Assembly (NCBI GenBank): GCA_036795455.1
Contig: DAIRET010000004.1
Span: 1 to 50,313 of the forward strand
Reading direction: 5' to 3'
Source: DAIRET01 sp036795455
Lineage (GTDB): Bacteria > Bacteroidota > Ignavibacteria > Ignavibacteriales > Ignavibacteriaceae
DNA length: 50,313 nucleotides
Below, piece by piece: positions 1-8,556 of the stretch. A program made the position numbers and the translations under genes. Under the pieces are notes generated by a model. It ran no database searches. It saw nothing but the letters and a program-made list of their open reading frames with translations, and had not been told where the DNA came from. Position 1 is the first letter of the stretch. Each line of letters begins with the position of its first letter.

Positions 1-328
1 CTTGAGTTAAAAAGACGATTCTATAAATTGGATTAAATTTATATTTCTTATAATCCCAGTTTAGAATTTTAATATCTGGTGAATAATAATTATACAATTC
101 AAAGTATTCTTTTTTTATAAGAAAATAAACTTTATTCTTGAATCTTTTATCTCTTATTATATTATTTATTAGAACAGTGGAAATAGTTAAATCTCCTATT
201 TGTCCAGTATTAATTAATAATAAATTATTTCCATCTTTACAGTTGGGAACAATATTTCTAAGGAGTACTTGATAAAAAAGGGCAATAGTATTATTAATAT
301 AAATGATAAAAGTAGGTTTTTGCTTCAT
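1..328 (-). CDS. Glycosyltransferase family 9-like protein, N-terminal part (runs off the window edge)
   Basis: The minus strand is open from an ATG at 326-328 to the window edge, giving about 109 residues. The ATG overlaps the TGA of the upstream GT2 gene as ATGA, which supports the start and suggests translational coupling. Residues 38-50 read NLLLINTGQIGDL, which resembles the N-terminal beta-strand and Gly-Asp loop of GT9 (heptosyltransferase/ADP-heptose:LPS) enzymes. The rest of the domain, including the nucleotide-sugar site, lies outside the window. Family members transfer sugars onto lipopolysaccharide or other glycans at the inner face of the cytoplasmic membrane. The neighbouring glf, GT2 and flippase genes agree with this. 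The family call rests on a short N-terminus, so the sugar specificity is unknown. Confidence 0.6.
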   Translation of the reverse strand, partial: MKQKPTFIIYINNTIALFYQVLLRNIVPNCKDGNNLLLINTGQIGDLTISTVLINNIIRDKRFKNKVYFLIKKEYFELYNYYSPDIKILNWDYKKYKFNPIYRIVFLTQ

Positions 329-1233
329 ATGGGTTTACCAAAATCTTTATCAAATAACGGAATATTTCCATGATTATAAAATTGTTGAGTTTGTATTGAA
401 ACAACTTCCCTATTTAAAGTAATTTTTCTAATGTTTAGAGTCAGAAATAAAAGAGCTAAAAAAAATTCCTTTAAAAAATTAAACCGAATAGCGACAATCA
501 AGCGATTAAAAAACCACTTTGTTAAATATTTTACCATGCTTTGGTAGCTGAATCTTTGAATTAGTATTATCGAATAACTTATGAAATAGTGATAGAAACG
601 AAATGATGATCTATACGGATCATTGTTTTTCCAGTAAATGCGATTAAGATCTTGGTCGTGATATATAACTACCTCCCTCAATAATACAATCCTGTTATTA
701 TTATTATAAACTCTTAAACAGTAGTCAAGCTCATGGAGATATATAAAAATTAACTCATTAAAATATCCGATTGAATTTATTATGTTTTTTCTTATGTAAG
801 CTCCGCAACCCACAAAAAACAAAGGATTTTCATTAAAATAATTTGTTTCATAAGTTTTTAATCTGTTATTAAAAATATTAGCTGCAATTATATCCACATC
901 AATATTTTTTTTAAAATAGGTTATTGATTTATTTGTTGCATCTTTCTCCGGATAACTATCATCATCCAGCACTAAAACATACTCCCCTTTGGCTATTTCG
1001 AATCCTTTGTTCCAACCGGCTATTCCGATATTCTTGTCAAGTTTGATTAATATGACACTTGGAAATTCTTTTTCTACCATCTCCGGAGACCCGTCAGAGG
1101 ATGCATTATCAACAACAATTACTTCGATGTTTTTGTAATCTTGTTCATAAACTTTTGTTAGTGTATGCCTTAGTTCATCTATTCTGTTAAAAGAGAGAAT
1201 GTTGACGGTTACCAGAGGAAGATTTTCGCTCAT
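325..1233 (-). CDS. Glycosyltransferase family 2 protein (rhamnosyltransferase/galactofuranosyltransferase-like)
   Basis: This is a 302-residue GT-A fold glycosyltransferase. The N-terminal strand VTVNILSFNR (residues 8-17) and VDNASSDGS (41-49) form the nucleotide-binding half. The acidic DDD at residues 90-92 is the likely metal and nucleotide-sugar site. The C-terminal third is hydrophobic and aromatic, with segments near 205-220 and 255-270 that may lie on the membrane. Its ATG overlaps the stop of glf by four bases, and its own stop overlaps the next glycosyltransferase, so all three are probably coupled. Because glf makes UDP-galactofuranose, a galactofuranosyltransferase role is possible, but this is inferred from context. 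The family is secure and the donor and acceptor are not. Confidence 0.88.
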   Translation of the reverse strand: MSENLPLVTVNILSFNRIDELRHTLTKVYEQDYKNIEVIVVDNASSDGSPEMVEKEFPSVILIKLDKNIGIAGWNKGFEIAKGEYVLVLDDDSYPEKDATNKSITYFKKNIDVDIIAANIFNNRLKTYETNYFNENPLFFVGCGAYIRKNIINSIGYFNELIFIYLHELDYCLRVYNNNNRIVLLREVVIYHDQDLNRIYWKNNDPYRSSFRFYHYFISYSIILIQRFSYQSMVKYLTKWFFNRLIVAIRFNFLKEFFLALLFLTLNIRKITLNREVVSIQTQQFYNHGNIPLFDKDFGKPI

Positions 1234-2321
1234 ACGAATTTCCTCAATACTGTCAAAGCATTAGCCACCACCTGATCCATATTAAAGTATTGATATTCTG
1301 CAAGTCTTCCGCAAAATACGACCGAGGTCAATTTATCACATTCTTTTTTATACTTATTGTGGATTTCCCGGTTTTCAGGTGTTGGAATTGGATAGAAGGG
1401 TTCGCCTTCTTTTTGTGAAAATTCTTTTGAAATTATAGTTGTGGTTGTATTGTTACCTGATAATCTTTTATGCTCAACTACACGGGTAAATGCTACCGAG
1501 TCATCAACATAGTTTACCTGGGCGGCTTCCTGAAAGTGTTCTGTTAAATGATGTTCATACTCAAACCTTATTGACCTATAAGGCAGTTTACCGTGTATGT
1601 AATCTAAAAAAAAGTCTATGGGACCGGTGTATATCATCTTGTTGAATTTAATGTCTGTCAAAATATCTTTATAATCGGTACTTAAAATAACCTCTATATT
1701 TTTATGATTCAACATCTTTTCAAACATCCTGGTGTAACCGTCTTTAGGCATAAATTGGTATTTATCTGTGAAGTAACGGCAGTTATCATTTGTCCTTACC
1801 GGTATTCTTCCGCAAACGGAAGGAGATAATTCTTTCGGTTCAAGGTTCCATTGCTTCTTTGTATAGTGAAGGAAAAACTTTTCGAATAAATCTCTCCCCA
1901 CCTGGTTTACAATTATATCTTCTGAGGTTAATATCGGATACCGTTTTTCTCTTGCTTTTTCAAAGTAATCGGCAGTTTCTTTATCGGTTTTTAGACTCAA
2001 GCCGTATAATTTATTTAGGGTAATTCTATTAATCGGTATCGGGTATAAATTCCCTCCGAGTTTCGCCAGCACTTTATGTTCATAAAAACGCCACCCCGTA
2101 AACTGTGATAGGTAGTCAAAAACTTCCTTGCTGTTTGTGTGAAAAATATGGGGACCGTACTTATGGACAAGTATCCCATGCTCATCATATTCATCGTAAG
2201 CATTACCACCTATATGGTTTCGTTTCTCAACAATTAAAACTTTTTTATTTAATTGAGAAGCTATTCTTTCTGCTAAAACAGACCCGGCAAAACCGGCACC
2301 GACTATTAGGTAATCATACAT
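1230..2321 (-). CDS. glf: UDP-galactopyranose mutase
   Basis: The 363-residue flavoprotein interconverts UDP-galactopyranose and UDP-galactofuranose, supplying galactofuranose for surface glycans. It begins with a Rossmann FAD motif (VGAGFAGSVLAERI, from residue 7). The family-specific IGGNAYDEYDEHG and YGPHIFHTN follow. Near the C-terminus is the UGM signature GRLAEYQYFNMDQ. Length is normal for the bacterial enzyme. The ATG start sits about 117 bases downstream of the methyltransferase-like gene, so it may have its own promoter; a 26-base direct repeat lies in that spacer. The stop overlaps the downstream GT2 start by four bases. This places galactofuranose in the glycan built by the locus. 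Confidence 0.97.
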   Translation of the reverse strand: MYDYLIVGAGFAGSVLAERIASQLNKKVLIVEKRNHIGGNAYDEYDEHGILVHKYGPHIFHTNSKEVFDYLSQFTGWRFYEHKVLAKLGGNLYPIPINRITLNKLYGLSLKTDKETADYFEKAREKRYPILTSEDIIVNQVGRDLFEKFFLHYTKKQWNLEPKELSPSVCGRIPVRTNDNCRYFTDKYQFMPKDGYTRMFEKMLNHKNIEVILSTDYKDILTDIKFNKMIYTGPIDFFLDYIHGKLPYRSIRFEYEHHLTEHFQEAAQVNYVDDSVAFTRVVEHKRLSGNNTTTTIISKEFSQKEGEPFYPIPTPENREIHNKYKKECDKLTSVVFCGRLAEYQYFNMDQVVANALTVLRKFV

Positions 2322-2438
2322 AAACTAATTCTGTTTTAAATACTTTGTTCATTATCCCGATATTTTTTACAAAATTGCTAAAAAAGTGGCGATAAATTTT
2401 ACATTCTTGCTAAAATTCTCGCCTTAAATGATTTTAAT
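2322..2438 (-). promoter_or_regulatory. Leader of glf, containing an imperfect direct repeat
   Basis: This 117-base AT-rich spacer precedes glf on the minus strand. It contains two copies of a 26-base sequence at 2358-2383 and 2390-2415, matching at about 21 of 26 positions and spaced 32 bases apart, roughly three helical turns. The shared cores on the minus strand read TTTTAGCAA and TGTAAAA, ending in ATCG. Same-face spacing is typical of paired binding sites for a regulator, but no such protein is identified here. I could not assign a convincing promoter -35/-10 or Bacteroidota-type -33/-7 pair. Confidence 0.4.
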
Positions 2439-3278
2439 TCATTTGCTATACTGAAAAATGCCGATACGTTCATTTTCTGCAATAAGCAAAAATTTTCTGT
2501 TTTTTTGTAGTTCCATAAATACATTACGAACATCTCTCCAAGATTTAACATCATCTAGAATAAGTATAGCCCCATCAGTTAATTGGGGAGTAATATTCTG
2601 AATCTCTCCTATTAGATATTCCTCAAAATGATTTCCGTCAATCATACAGATATCAATTTTTTGATTACCAATTTTATAAAGATTTTCTAAAGCATTATAA
2701 CACCCATATTCAGTATCAATCTTTATATTATCTGAATACAGATACCCACCATCATTTCTAAGATTCTTTTTAAAACTAAAACCGTCAATTAATAAAACAA
2801 TGCCGTCTAGATTGTAGTTTGATAATAGTAATTTAACATAATAACTTGGGTTCTTTATCCCTCTATGCTCTAGATTCGGGTCTATACCAATTAAAACATT
2901 ATTACTATTTCTGTTAATTAAGTAGTCAGCAATATAAGAAAGTGATAATCCCACAAAATTACCAATATGTAATACCACCAAGTCTTTTTTTTGTAAATAC
3001 GTCTTATTGAGTTCTTCTTTTATAAAATCTAAATGAACTTCAGGGATTGAACCAGCCCGAATTTGTTCCTCATCTAATCCTAGTTTGGTTAGCAAGATCA
3101 AGGCGTTTTCATAGTTAAATCGCTTAATCGATAAATTTTGTAAGTTGTTTTGCAGTTTTTCGAAGTTATTAATATTTAATGTCCTTTGTTTCGCTCTAAA
3201 ATAGTGCTTTACATATTCATAAAGTATAACTAACCCATGAGGCACAAAAAATTTTACTATTTTCTTAATTAAAGCCAT
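2439..3278 (-). CDS. Class I SAM-dependent methyltransferase-like protein
   Basis: This 279-residue protein has a C-terminal Rossmann-like domain. VVLHIGNFVGLSLSYIADYL (about residues 99-118) fits the glycine-rich SAM loop. GIDPN fits the acidic end of strand 2. CMIDGNHFEEYL followed by AILILDDV fits the later strands of the Methyltransf_24 type. This subfamily is often found in glycan loci and may methylate sugars, but some members have other chemistry. The first 90 residues are basic and hydrophobic without a recognised domain. Its ATG lies 14 bases inside the end of the upstream flippase gene, so the two are probably translated together. Substrate unknown; the methyltransferase call is by motif only. 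Confidence 0.65.
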   Translation of the reverse strand: MALIKKIVKFFVPHGLVILYEYVKHYFRAKQRTLNINNFEKLQNNLQNLSIKRFNYENALILLTKLGLDEEQIRAGSIPEVHLDFIKEELNKTYLQKKDLVVLHIGNFVGLSLSYIADYLINRNSNNVLIGIDPNLEHRGIKNPSYYVKLLLSNYNLDGIVLLIDGFSFKKNLRNDGGYLYSDNIKIDTEYGCYNALENLYKIGNQKIDICMIDGNHFEEYLIGEIQNITPQLTDGAILILDDVKSWRDVRNVFMELQKNRKFLLIAENERIGIFQYSK

Positions 3279-4566
3279 ACTTAAAAATTAAAATCGTTAG
3301 AAGAAGAATTTCAAAAAGCAAAACTTTTAGTACCATTTTCTTAATGCTGATTTTCAGATATTGAGAACTGAAGTATATTAATGTTAAAAAAACCATTAGT
3401 TCAGCTATGACTGTCGAAATTGAGGCTCCAAGCAATCCCCATTGGGGAATAAGAAATAAGTTTAAAAGGAGATTGAGAATTGCACCAAGTGCAACCGATT
3501 TAAAATGTTCTTTTGATTTCCCTCTTGCTAATAATAAGGGAGCGGTTGTAGCTTCGTTAAAAATAAAAAAAAGAGCTAGCAAAAGAATATCAAATGGTAA
3601 AACACTATCAAGATATCTCTCTCCGAAAATATTTTCAATAACCGGTTTTGAAAAAACAAGCAAAAGGGGGAAAAATGCGCAAGAATATAAATAAAACTTA
3701 TTAAAATATACCGTAAACTTTTCTTTCATTTCCTCCCTACTATTTTCTAACACTTTGGCCAAGGAAGGGAAAATTGATTGGTTATATATAAATTGCAATC
3801 CACCTATTAGAATAATAATTTTATATGCGGCAGAATAAATACCAACTTGTATATCATCTTTAAATACTTTTATTAAGAGAGTATCAGATTGGTAGTAGAC
3901 CCAAATCATTATGGATGAACCAACAATGGGAATAGCAGATAGGACATATTCTTTTAACTCTATTTTTTGTAAACTCTCACTAATATCTACTTTTTTTTCT
4001 TGATTAAGAAAGATTAAAGCGAGGTAAGCAGTTCTGACTATCTGAGAAAAAGTAAAAGCTACTAGCAACAGATTTAGACTAAGAGAATAAGACAAGAAAA
4101 ATAAAATACAAATAAAGTAAGAAACCGAAACCAGGATGTTGGCTTGTGAAATGATTTTCATTCTTTCTTGATACTTAAAAACAAAATCTAAGTTGAAAAG
4201 AACTGAAAATAGTCCGACCATCATTAAAGAAAAAATAACAGATATTTCTACACCATTCGTAAATATAGTTAATGATAAATAAAGAAACGGGGAAACAATT
4301 AGACAAAGGATGGCTTTGATTTTAATGTTTTGCAATATTATTTGTTTTAATTCAAACTCTCTCATTTTTTGTATTGATAATGTATCTAGTCCAAACCCGA
4401 CGATTATCCCAATGAAACCATAAATGGCTAGTAAAATGGAATACTTACCAAAAACAGCCACATCAACGATTCTAACAACTAAAATCAAAGAGCCATAGTT
4501 AATTAATCTGGAAACAATTTCTCCCGTAAAAAGCGAGAAGTAATTTTTTAAAATATTACTTCTCAT
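3265..4566 (-). CDS. Oligosaccharide flippase (Wzx/MOP superfamily)
   Basis: This is a membrane protein of about 433 residues with roughly 12 hydrophobic segments from end to end, the pattern of the MOP/MATE polysaccharide flippases. These move undecaprenyl-linked repeat units from the cytoplasmic to the periplasmic face. I chose the ATG at 4566 because it overlaps the stop of the upstream EnvC-like gene as ATGA, a junction used repeatedly in this block, and because MRSNILKNYF resembles usual flippase N-termini. An ATG at 4581 would add five residues. It sits directly before methyltransferase, glf and glycosyltransferase genes, as expected for an O-antigen-like locus. Which glycan it carries cannot be read from sequence. 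Confidence 0.85.
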   Translation of the reverse strand: MRSNILKNYFSLFTGEIVSRLINYGSLILVVRIVDVAVFGKYSILLAIYGFIGIIVGFGLDTLSIQKMREFELKQIILQNIKIKAILCLIVSPFLYLSLTIFTNGVEISVIFSLMMVGLFSVLFNLDFVFKYQERMKIISQANILVSVSYFICILFFLSYSLSLNLLLVAFTFSQIVRTAYLALIFLNQEKKVDISESLQKIELKEYVLSAIPIVGSSIMIWVYYQSDTLLIKVFKDDIQVGIYSAAYKIIILIGGLQFIYNQSIFPSLAKVLENSREEMKEKFTVYFNKFYLYSCAFFPLLLVFSKPVIENIFGERYLDSVLPFDILLLALFFIFNEATTAPLLLARGKSKEHFKSVALGAILNLLLNLFLIPQWGLLGASISTVIAELMVFLTLIYFSSQYLKISIKKMVLKVLLFEILLLTILIFKYGFN

Positions 4567-5831
4567 CTCTTCGCCAACCATATCTCGGGATTTTGATTGT
4601 TACGCTGGTTCCACACTTCAAAGTGGAGGATGTTCCCTTCAAGACTTTCTCCAACTTTCCCGATAATTTCACCTGGACGTATACGCTCACCTTCGGTTAC
4701 AGTAATTGAAGATAGATGACCGTAAACCGTTCTGAAGCCGTCTTTATGCGTTAAAATTAGAATACTTCCGTAACCCGGCAGCCAATCAATTGTTGAAACA
4801 ATTCCGTCGGCAACTGCTCTTACATTTAAATCACCGCTTGCTTTAATATCAATCCCGTAATTTATTGTAACTGTTTTAAGTTGCGAGTTAGTGTTTTCTC
4901 CGTATTTCTTTATTATGGTTCCCTTGGAAATAGGCCAGCTCATTCTGCCTCTCAAATTAGCAAATGAACTTAAGTTGTTTACTTCAGAGAATGTTTGCGG
5001 AAGTAGCGCATCGTCAACAGTTTTGCCAGATACATCACCTTTTACTGTGGTTCTTACAGCAGACTTTGCTTCCGCCAATCTTTTTGCTTCTTCTCTCTTT
5101 CGTGCTTCTTCTTTTTCAATTAATCTTGTTATAAGTTTTCTGATTTCTTTCTCAGCCATCTTTTTTGCATCAAGTTCTTTTTTCAATGCACTCTTGTTAT
5201 TTCTTAAGCGGGAGACTATTTGCTTTCTTTCCGAAATTTGATTTTGAAGTACTTTCTCTTCTTTTTCCTTAACGGAAAGGAGATCGTTTTTTGTCGCCCT
5301 CTCTTTGTTTAGTCTAATCCTTGCTTCAACAAGCTGCTCTTTATTCCGCTTAATCTTCTCAAGGTCTTTTTTCCTCTGGGAAGAGAACTCTTGCAAATAC
5401 TTGTATCTGAGTACAGCTTGCTGTAGTGATTCGGCATCAAGTATATACATTAAATCACTTTTATAAGTCCCTTTATAAACAGAAGAGATATACTTTGCAT
5501 AGTTATCTTTCAATTTTTTAGTCGTGTTTTCAAGCGAGGCTATTTCTTTTTGAAGTGATGTAATTTCCTTCTCTTTTTCTCGAACATCTGTGCGGTAATT
5601 ATTAATAAGTTTGTTTATTAGATGGTTCTGTTTGCTGTACTTTTCAATTACATTATAATTTTGCTTTTCTTTATGTCCGATGTCTTTTAGCTCGCGTTCA
5701 ATTGATTCAATTTGCTCTCTCAATCCACCCAGTTCTGTTTGCTTGTCGGCAATTTCTTTTTGCTGCGGGAGAACCGAACCCAAAAGAAAAAAAGCATAAA
5801 AAAACAGAATATTGATTTTGCAGTTTAACAT
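4563..5831 (-). CDS. EnvC-like murein hydrolase activator (coiled coil plus degenerate LytM/M23 domain)
   Basis: The 422-residue protein has an N-terminal signal sequence (to about residue 22), a long charged coiled coil (about 25-250), a linker, and a C-terminal LytM/M23 domain (about 300-422). Active M23 peptidases use an H...D pair and an HxH pair for zinc. Here the first His is Asn324 (NYGIDI), the Asp is kept (Asp328), and the HLH motif reads ILH (401-403), although the YGHLS His remains at 372. Losing zinc ligands is the hallmark of EnvC/NlpD-type activators, which switch on periplasmic amidases at division instead of cutting peptidoglycan. It follows a DUF4292 lipoprotein and overlaps the flippase start. 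The amidase partner is not in the window. Confidence 0.85.
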   Translation of the reverse strand: MLNCKINILFFYAFFLLGSVLPQQKEIADKQTELGGLREQIESIERELKDIGHKEKQNYNVIEKYSKQNHLINKLINNYRTDVREKEKEITSLQKEIASLENTTKKLKDNYAKYISSVYKGTYKSDLMYILDAESLQQAVLRYKYLQEFSSQRKKDLEKIKRNKEQLVEARIRLNKERATKNDLLSVKEKEEKVLQNQISERKQIVSRLRNNKSALKKELDAKKMAEKEIRKLITRLIEKEEARKREEAKRLAEAKSAVRTTVKGDVSGKTVDDALLPQTFSEVNNLSSFANLRGRMSWPISKGTIIKKYGENTNSQLKTVTINYGIDIKASGDLNVRAVADGIVSTIDWLPGYGSILILTHKDGFRTVYGHLSSITVTEGERIRPGEIIGKVGESLEGNILHFEVWNQRNNQNPEIWLAKR

Positions 5832-5890
5832 AAACCGTAACTAAAAAGTAGAAAGCAGAAGTTAGAAATAAGAGGCATACGAATTCCTTA

Positions 5891-6682
5891 TCACCACTGT
5901 ACTCTTGTTGCATCTTCAGGGATTTGCAGATCTATTCTAATATTTCGCTTATTCGCAGACGCATTTCTATACTCTATTTTTACATACTGCCTGCCGGACG
6001 GATTTGAAATGTCAATTACATATGGTACCGCAACAGCCTCCAATATTTTGAATGACGAATATTTCCCTTCAAATAAAGTTTTGTTATTTGAATCGGTTAA
6101 TAAATAATTCAATACACCGAGATCGCGGATATCAACCGTATATTTAGCTTTATTAAAATTCACTGAATCAACATAAGTCAAGATATACTTATCATAATCC
6201 ACTAAGTAGCTTGTCGGTTCTTTATACAAACGCTCGGAAAAATTCACAGCACCTACGAAAGCATCAATCAAATCACCAAGCGGCATGTTGATACGAAATA
6301 TTGTCTTAAGCACGTCATCGCTCATCGCACCTTCATAGACTGTATTACTTAAGGTCTCATAAAAAACAAATTTACTTCTTGTAGTTAGAATCTGTGCAAG
6401 TTCGATTCCGAAAGGTCCCATAACAGTAAGATAAATCGAATCCGGTTTTTGCATTACAACTCTAAAACTTGCCGAGTTGTTGAAATCCGGAGATTTAATC
6501 GTAATGGTTCCGTTCCCCTCAAAAGATTTTATTCTTCTTCTATTCAGTTCAAGTTTGTTTACAAGTCTATCAGCCGGAAGAATTTCTATATCATCCGTTG
6601 GTTTAGACGGTGCACAGCTTTCTATTAATGTTACTAAAAATATGGTTATAATAAGTAACGATAATAATCTGATCAATTTCAC
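5891..6682 (-). CDS. DUF4292 outer-membrane lipoprotein
   Basis: This 263-residue protein has a lipoprotein signal peptide ending in a lipobox-like LIESC, with the modified Cys near residue 23. The body is beta-rich, with segments such as IKSFEGNGTITIKSP and GPFGIELAQIL. This matches the DUF4292 family of Bacteroidota, whose fold resembles LolA/LolB-type lipid-binding lipoproteins. Its molecular role is not established. The start is GTG at 6680-6682, overlapping the TGA of the upstream TPR gene as GTGA, so the pair is coupled. To my knowledge the order TPR protein, DUF4292, EnvC-like protein recurs in Bacteroidota, suggesting a shared envelope role. Confidence 0.82.
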   Translation of the reverse strand: MKLIRLLSLLIITIFLVTLIESCAPSKPTDDIEILPADRLVNKLELNRRRIKSFEGNGTITIKSPDFNNSASFRVVMQKPDSIYLTVMGPFGIELAQILTTRSKFVFYETLSNTVYEGAMSDDVLKTIFRINMPLGDLIDAFVGAVNFSERLYKEPTSYLVDYDKYILTYVDSVNFNKAKYTVDIRDLGVLNYLLTDSNNKTLFEGKYSSFKILEAVAVPYVIDISNPSGRQYVKIEYRNASANKRNIRIDLQIPEDATRVQW

Positions 6683-8487
6683 AATTCACCTTTTTCAATT
6701 TTTGATTTTATACTTTCGTCGGAGGGGTCAAGTTCCGAGGCTTTTTTCCATGTTTCAATCGCTTCATCTTTTCTACCGGACATAAAATAGACATCTCCGA
6801 GGTGGTCAAGTATTACCGCTTTTTCTCCACCTACTTCAAGAGATTTTTTTATGAATTCTTCCGCTTCTTTGTAAATACCGAGTTTAAAATAAATCCAGCC
6901 GATTGTGTCAAGGTAAGAAGAATTCAGAGGTTCGGCTTCAACAGCTTCTTTCGCCATTTGCAATGCTTTATCTAATCTTTCATTTCTCTTTGATAAAGAA
7001 TAAGCCCAATTATTTTTTATTATCGCAGCCGAGGAATCAATATCAAGAGCGGCAGAATATGTGCTGTCGCATTCATCCCACATCTCTAATCCATCATAAA
7101 CAAGACCGAGGGTGCCGAGCAGTTCTATACTGCCGGGAGAAATTGCAAGTGCTTTCTTGAGATACGAAATTGCTTCCGTACCTTCGTTTAATCGGCTTAG
7201 TGTATATCCGTATGATGACAATGCAGTAACGTCATTCGGATTAACGGAGACCGCTTTTTTCAAATACTGCTTTGCCTCTTTGTGTTTGTCAATCTGTGCA
7301 TAGCTTATTCCAAGGATAAGATTGATTGTAAAATCTTCAGGGAATTTTTCAACACCGCGGGATAATACTTCGGTAGCTTCTTCATACTGCCGGTTATCGA
7401 ATAATATTCCACCGAGTCTTATCCATCCTTCAGGGTTCCATGGTGCCATTTCGGTAACGGAGTTGAAATACTCAACTCCAACCGAGTCGTTATGTTCTCT
7501 TATGGCAATAACGCCGAGATACATTTTTACCTGCCAGTCGGAAGAATCTTTATCAATTCTTTCAAAGAATTTTTTTGCTACGGGAAGTAGAGTGGTATCT
7601 TTAAATGATGCCGTAAAGTATGCGGCGCCGATTCTTACTTTTATATCGAACTCAACTTCGGGCTGCTGCATAATGAAATCGTATTCATGCGAAGCTTTGT
7701 CCCATTCTCCCAGTTCGATAAAAATTTGAGCTTTTCTTTCTCTTGCGTCAAGATCGTCCGGGTAAAAACGTATTATGTCGTCAATATTCTCAACTGCTTT
7801 ATCGAACTGTTTGTTTCTAACGTAAAAATCGATTAGGAGTTTTTGAAGAGCAGTATTTCCCGGGTCAAGGGCAAGTAACTCCTCAATTGATGAGATTGAT
7901 TTGTCAATCATTCCAAGCCGTTCGTAAAGTTCTGCAACTCTAACAAGAACGCTCCATTCGTTCCCGATTATTTTAAGAAGTTTTTCATATACTTCGATTG
8001 CTTTTAGTGGACGCTGGTTTTCGTGCAGACGCGCTAGTTTATAGTAGGCATTTATTTGGGATGAGTCTATATTGATTATTTTTTCAAGTGTTTCAATTGC
8101 AGATGCATTCTGTTTTGCCGCAGTATATATTTCTTGAAGCAGGTTCAGGTATTCAATGTTGATGCTGTCAAACTCAACACTTTTTTTTGCATTTTGTAAT
8201 GCAAGTGGAAGTTTGTTGATAAAGAAATAATTTTTTGCAAGTTGATAATAAATCCCCGGTTTGGGATCAAGTTTAAGAGCATCCTGGTATTCAAGTATCG
8301 CCCTTGCGTAATCACCTTTTGATTCGGCTTGAATACCATTTAGAAAGGACTCCATTGCCTTTTTTGAATTCTCATCTGTGATATTGCTTTCCCCTGCATT
8401 TACATCATCAATTGTTGAAACAGATGAAGAACATCCTATGTAAAGTAAGGGAAGCAAAATTAAAAATAAATATTTCATTCTATCCAT
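6679..8487 (-). CDS. Tetratricopeptide-repeat lipoprotein
   Basis: The 602-residue protein starts with a lipoprotein signal (lipobox YIGC near residue 19). It then consists almost entirely of 34-residue tetratricopeptide repeats, about a dozen from residue 45 to the end. Clear repeats carry the usual A/Y/P spacing, for example LGRLNEG-like and LGLVYDGLEMW turns. TPR arrays are protein-docking scaffolds, and here the protein should be anchored to a membrane facing the periplasm. An ATG three codons downstream (MKYLF) has a GGA-containing sequence just before it and could be the real start. It is the first gene of the coupled run leading into DUF4292, the EnvC-like protein and the flippase. The partner is unknown. 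Confidence 0.88.
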   Translation of the reverse strand: MDRMKYLFLILLPLLYIGCSSSVSTIDDVNAGESNITDENSKKAMESFLNGIQAESKGDYARAILEYQDALKLDPKPGIYYQLAKNYFFINKLPLALQNAKKSVEFDSINIEYLNLLQEIYTAAKQNASAIETLEKIINIDSSQINAYYKLARLHENQRPLKAIEVYEKLLKIIGNEWSVLVRVAELYERLGMIDKSISSIEELLALDPGNTALQKLLIDFYVRNKQFDKAVENIDDIIRFYPDDLDARERKAQIFIELGEWDKASHEYDFIMQQPEVEFDIKVRIGAAYFTASFKDTTLLPVAKKFFERIDKDSSDWQVKMYLGVIAIREHNDSVGVEYFNSVTEMAPWNPEGWIRLGGILFDNRQYEEATEVLSRGVEKFPEDFTINLILGISYAQIDKHKEAKQYLKKAVSVNPNDVTALSSYGYTLSRLNEGTEAISYLKKALAISPGSIELLGTLGLVYDGLEMWDECDSTYSAALDIDSSAAIIKNNWAYSLSKRNERLDKALQMAKEAVEAEPLNSSYLDTIGWIYFKLGIYKEAEEFIKKSLEVGGEKAVILDHLGDVYFMSGRKDEAIETWKKASELDPSDESIKSKIEKGEL

Positions 8488-8556
8488 ATAAACTTTAAGT
8501 AAAAATGATAACCATTAAAGAATGGCTTCTGAATAATAAAACCGTCAGGGCATTTC

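Noticed and set aside
5707..5913. Minus-strand frame between the EnvC-like and DUF4292 genes
   Set aside because: It overlaps both real genes in another frame and is Cys/Phe-rich as expected of a shadow frame.
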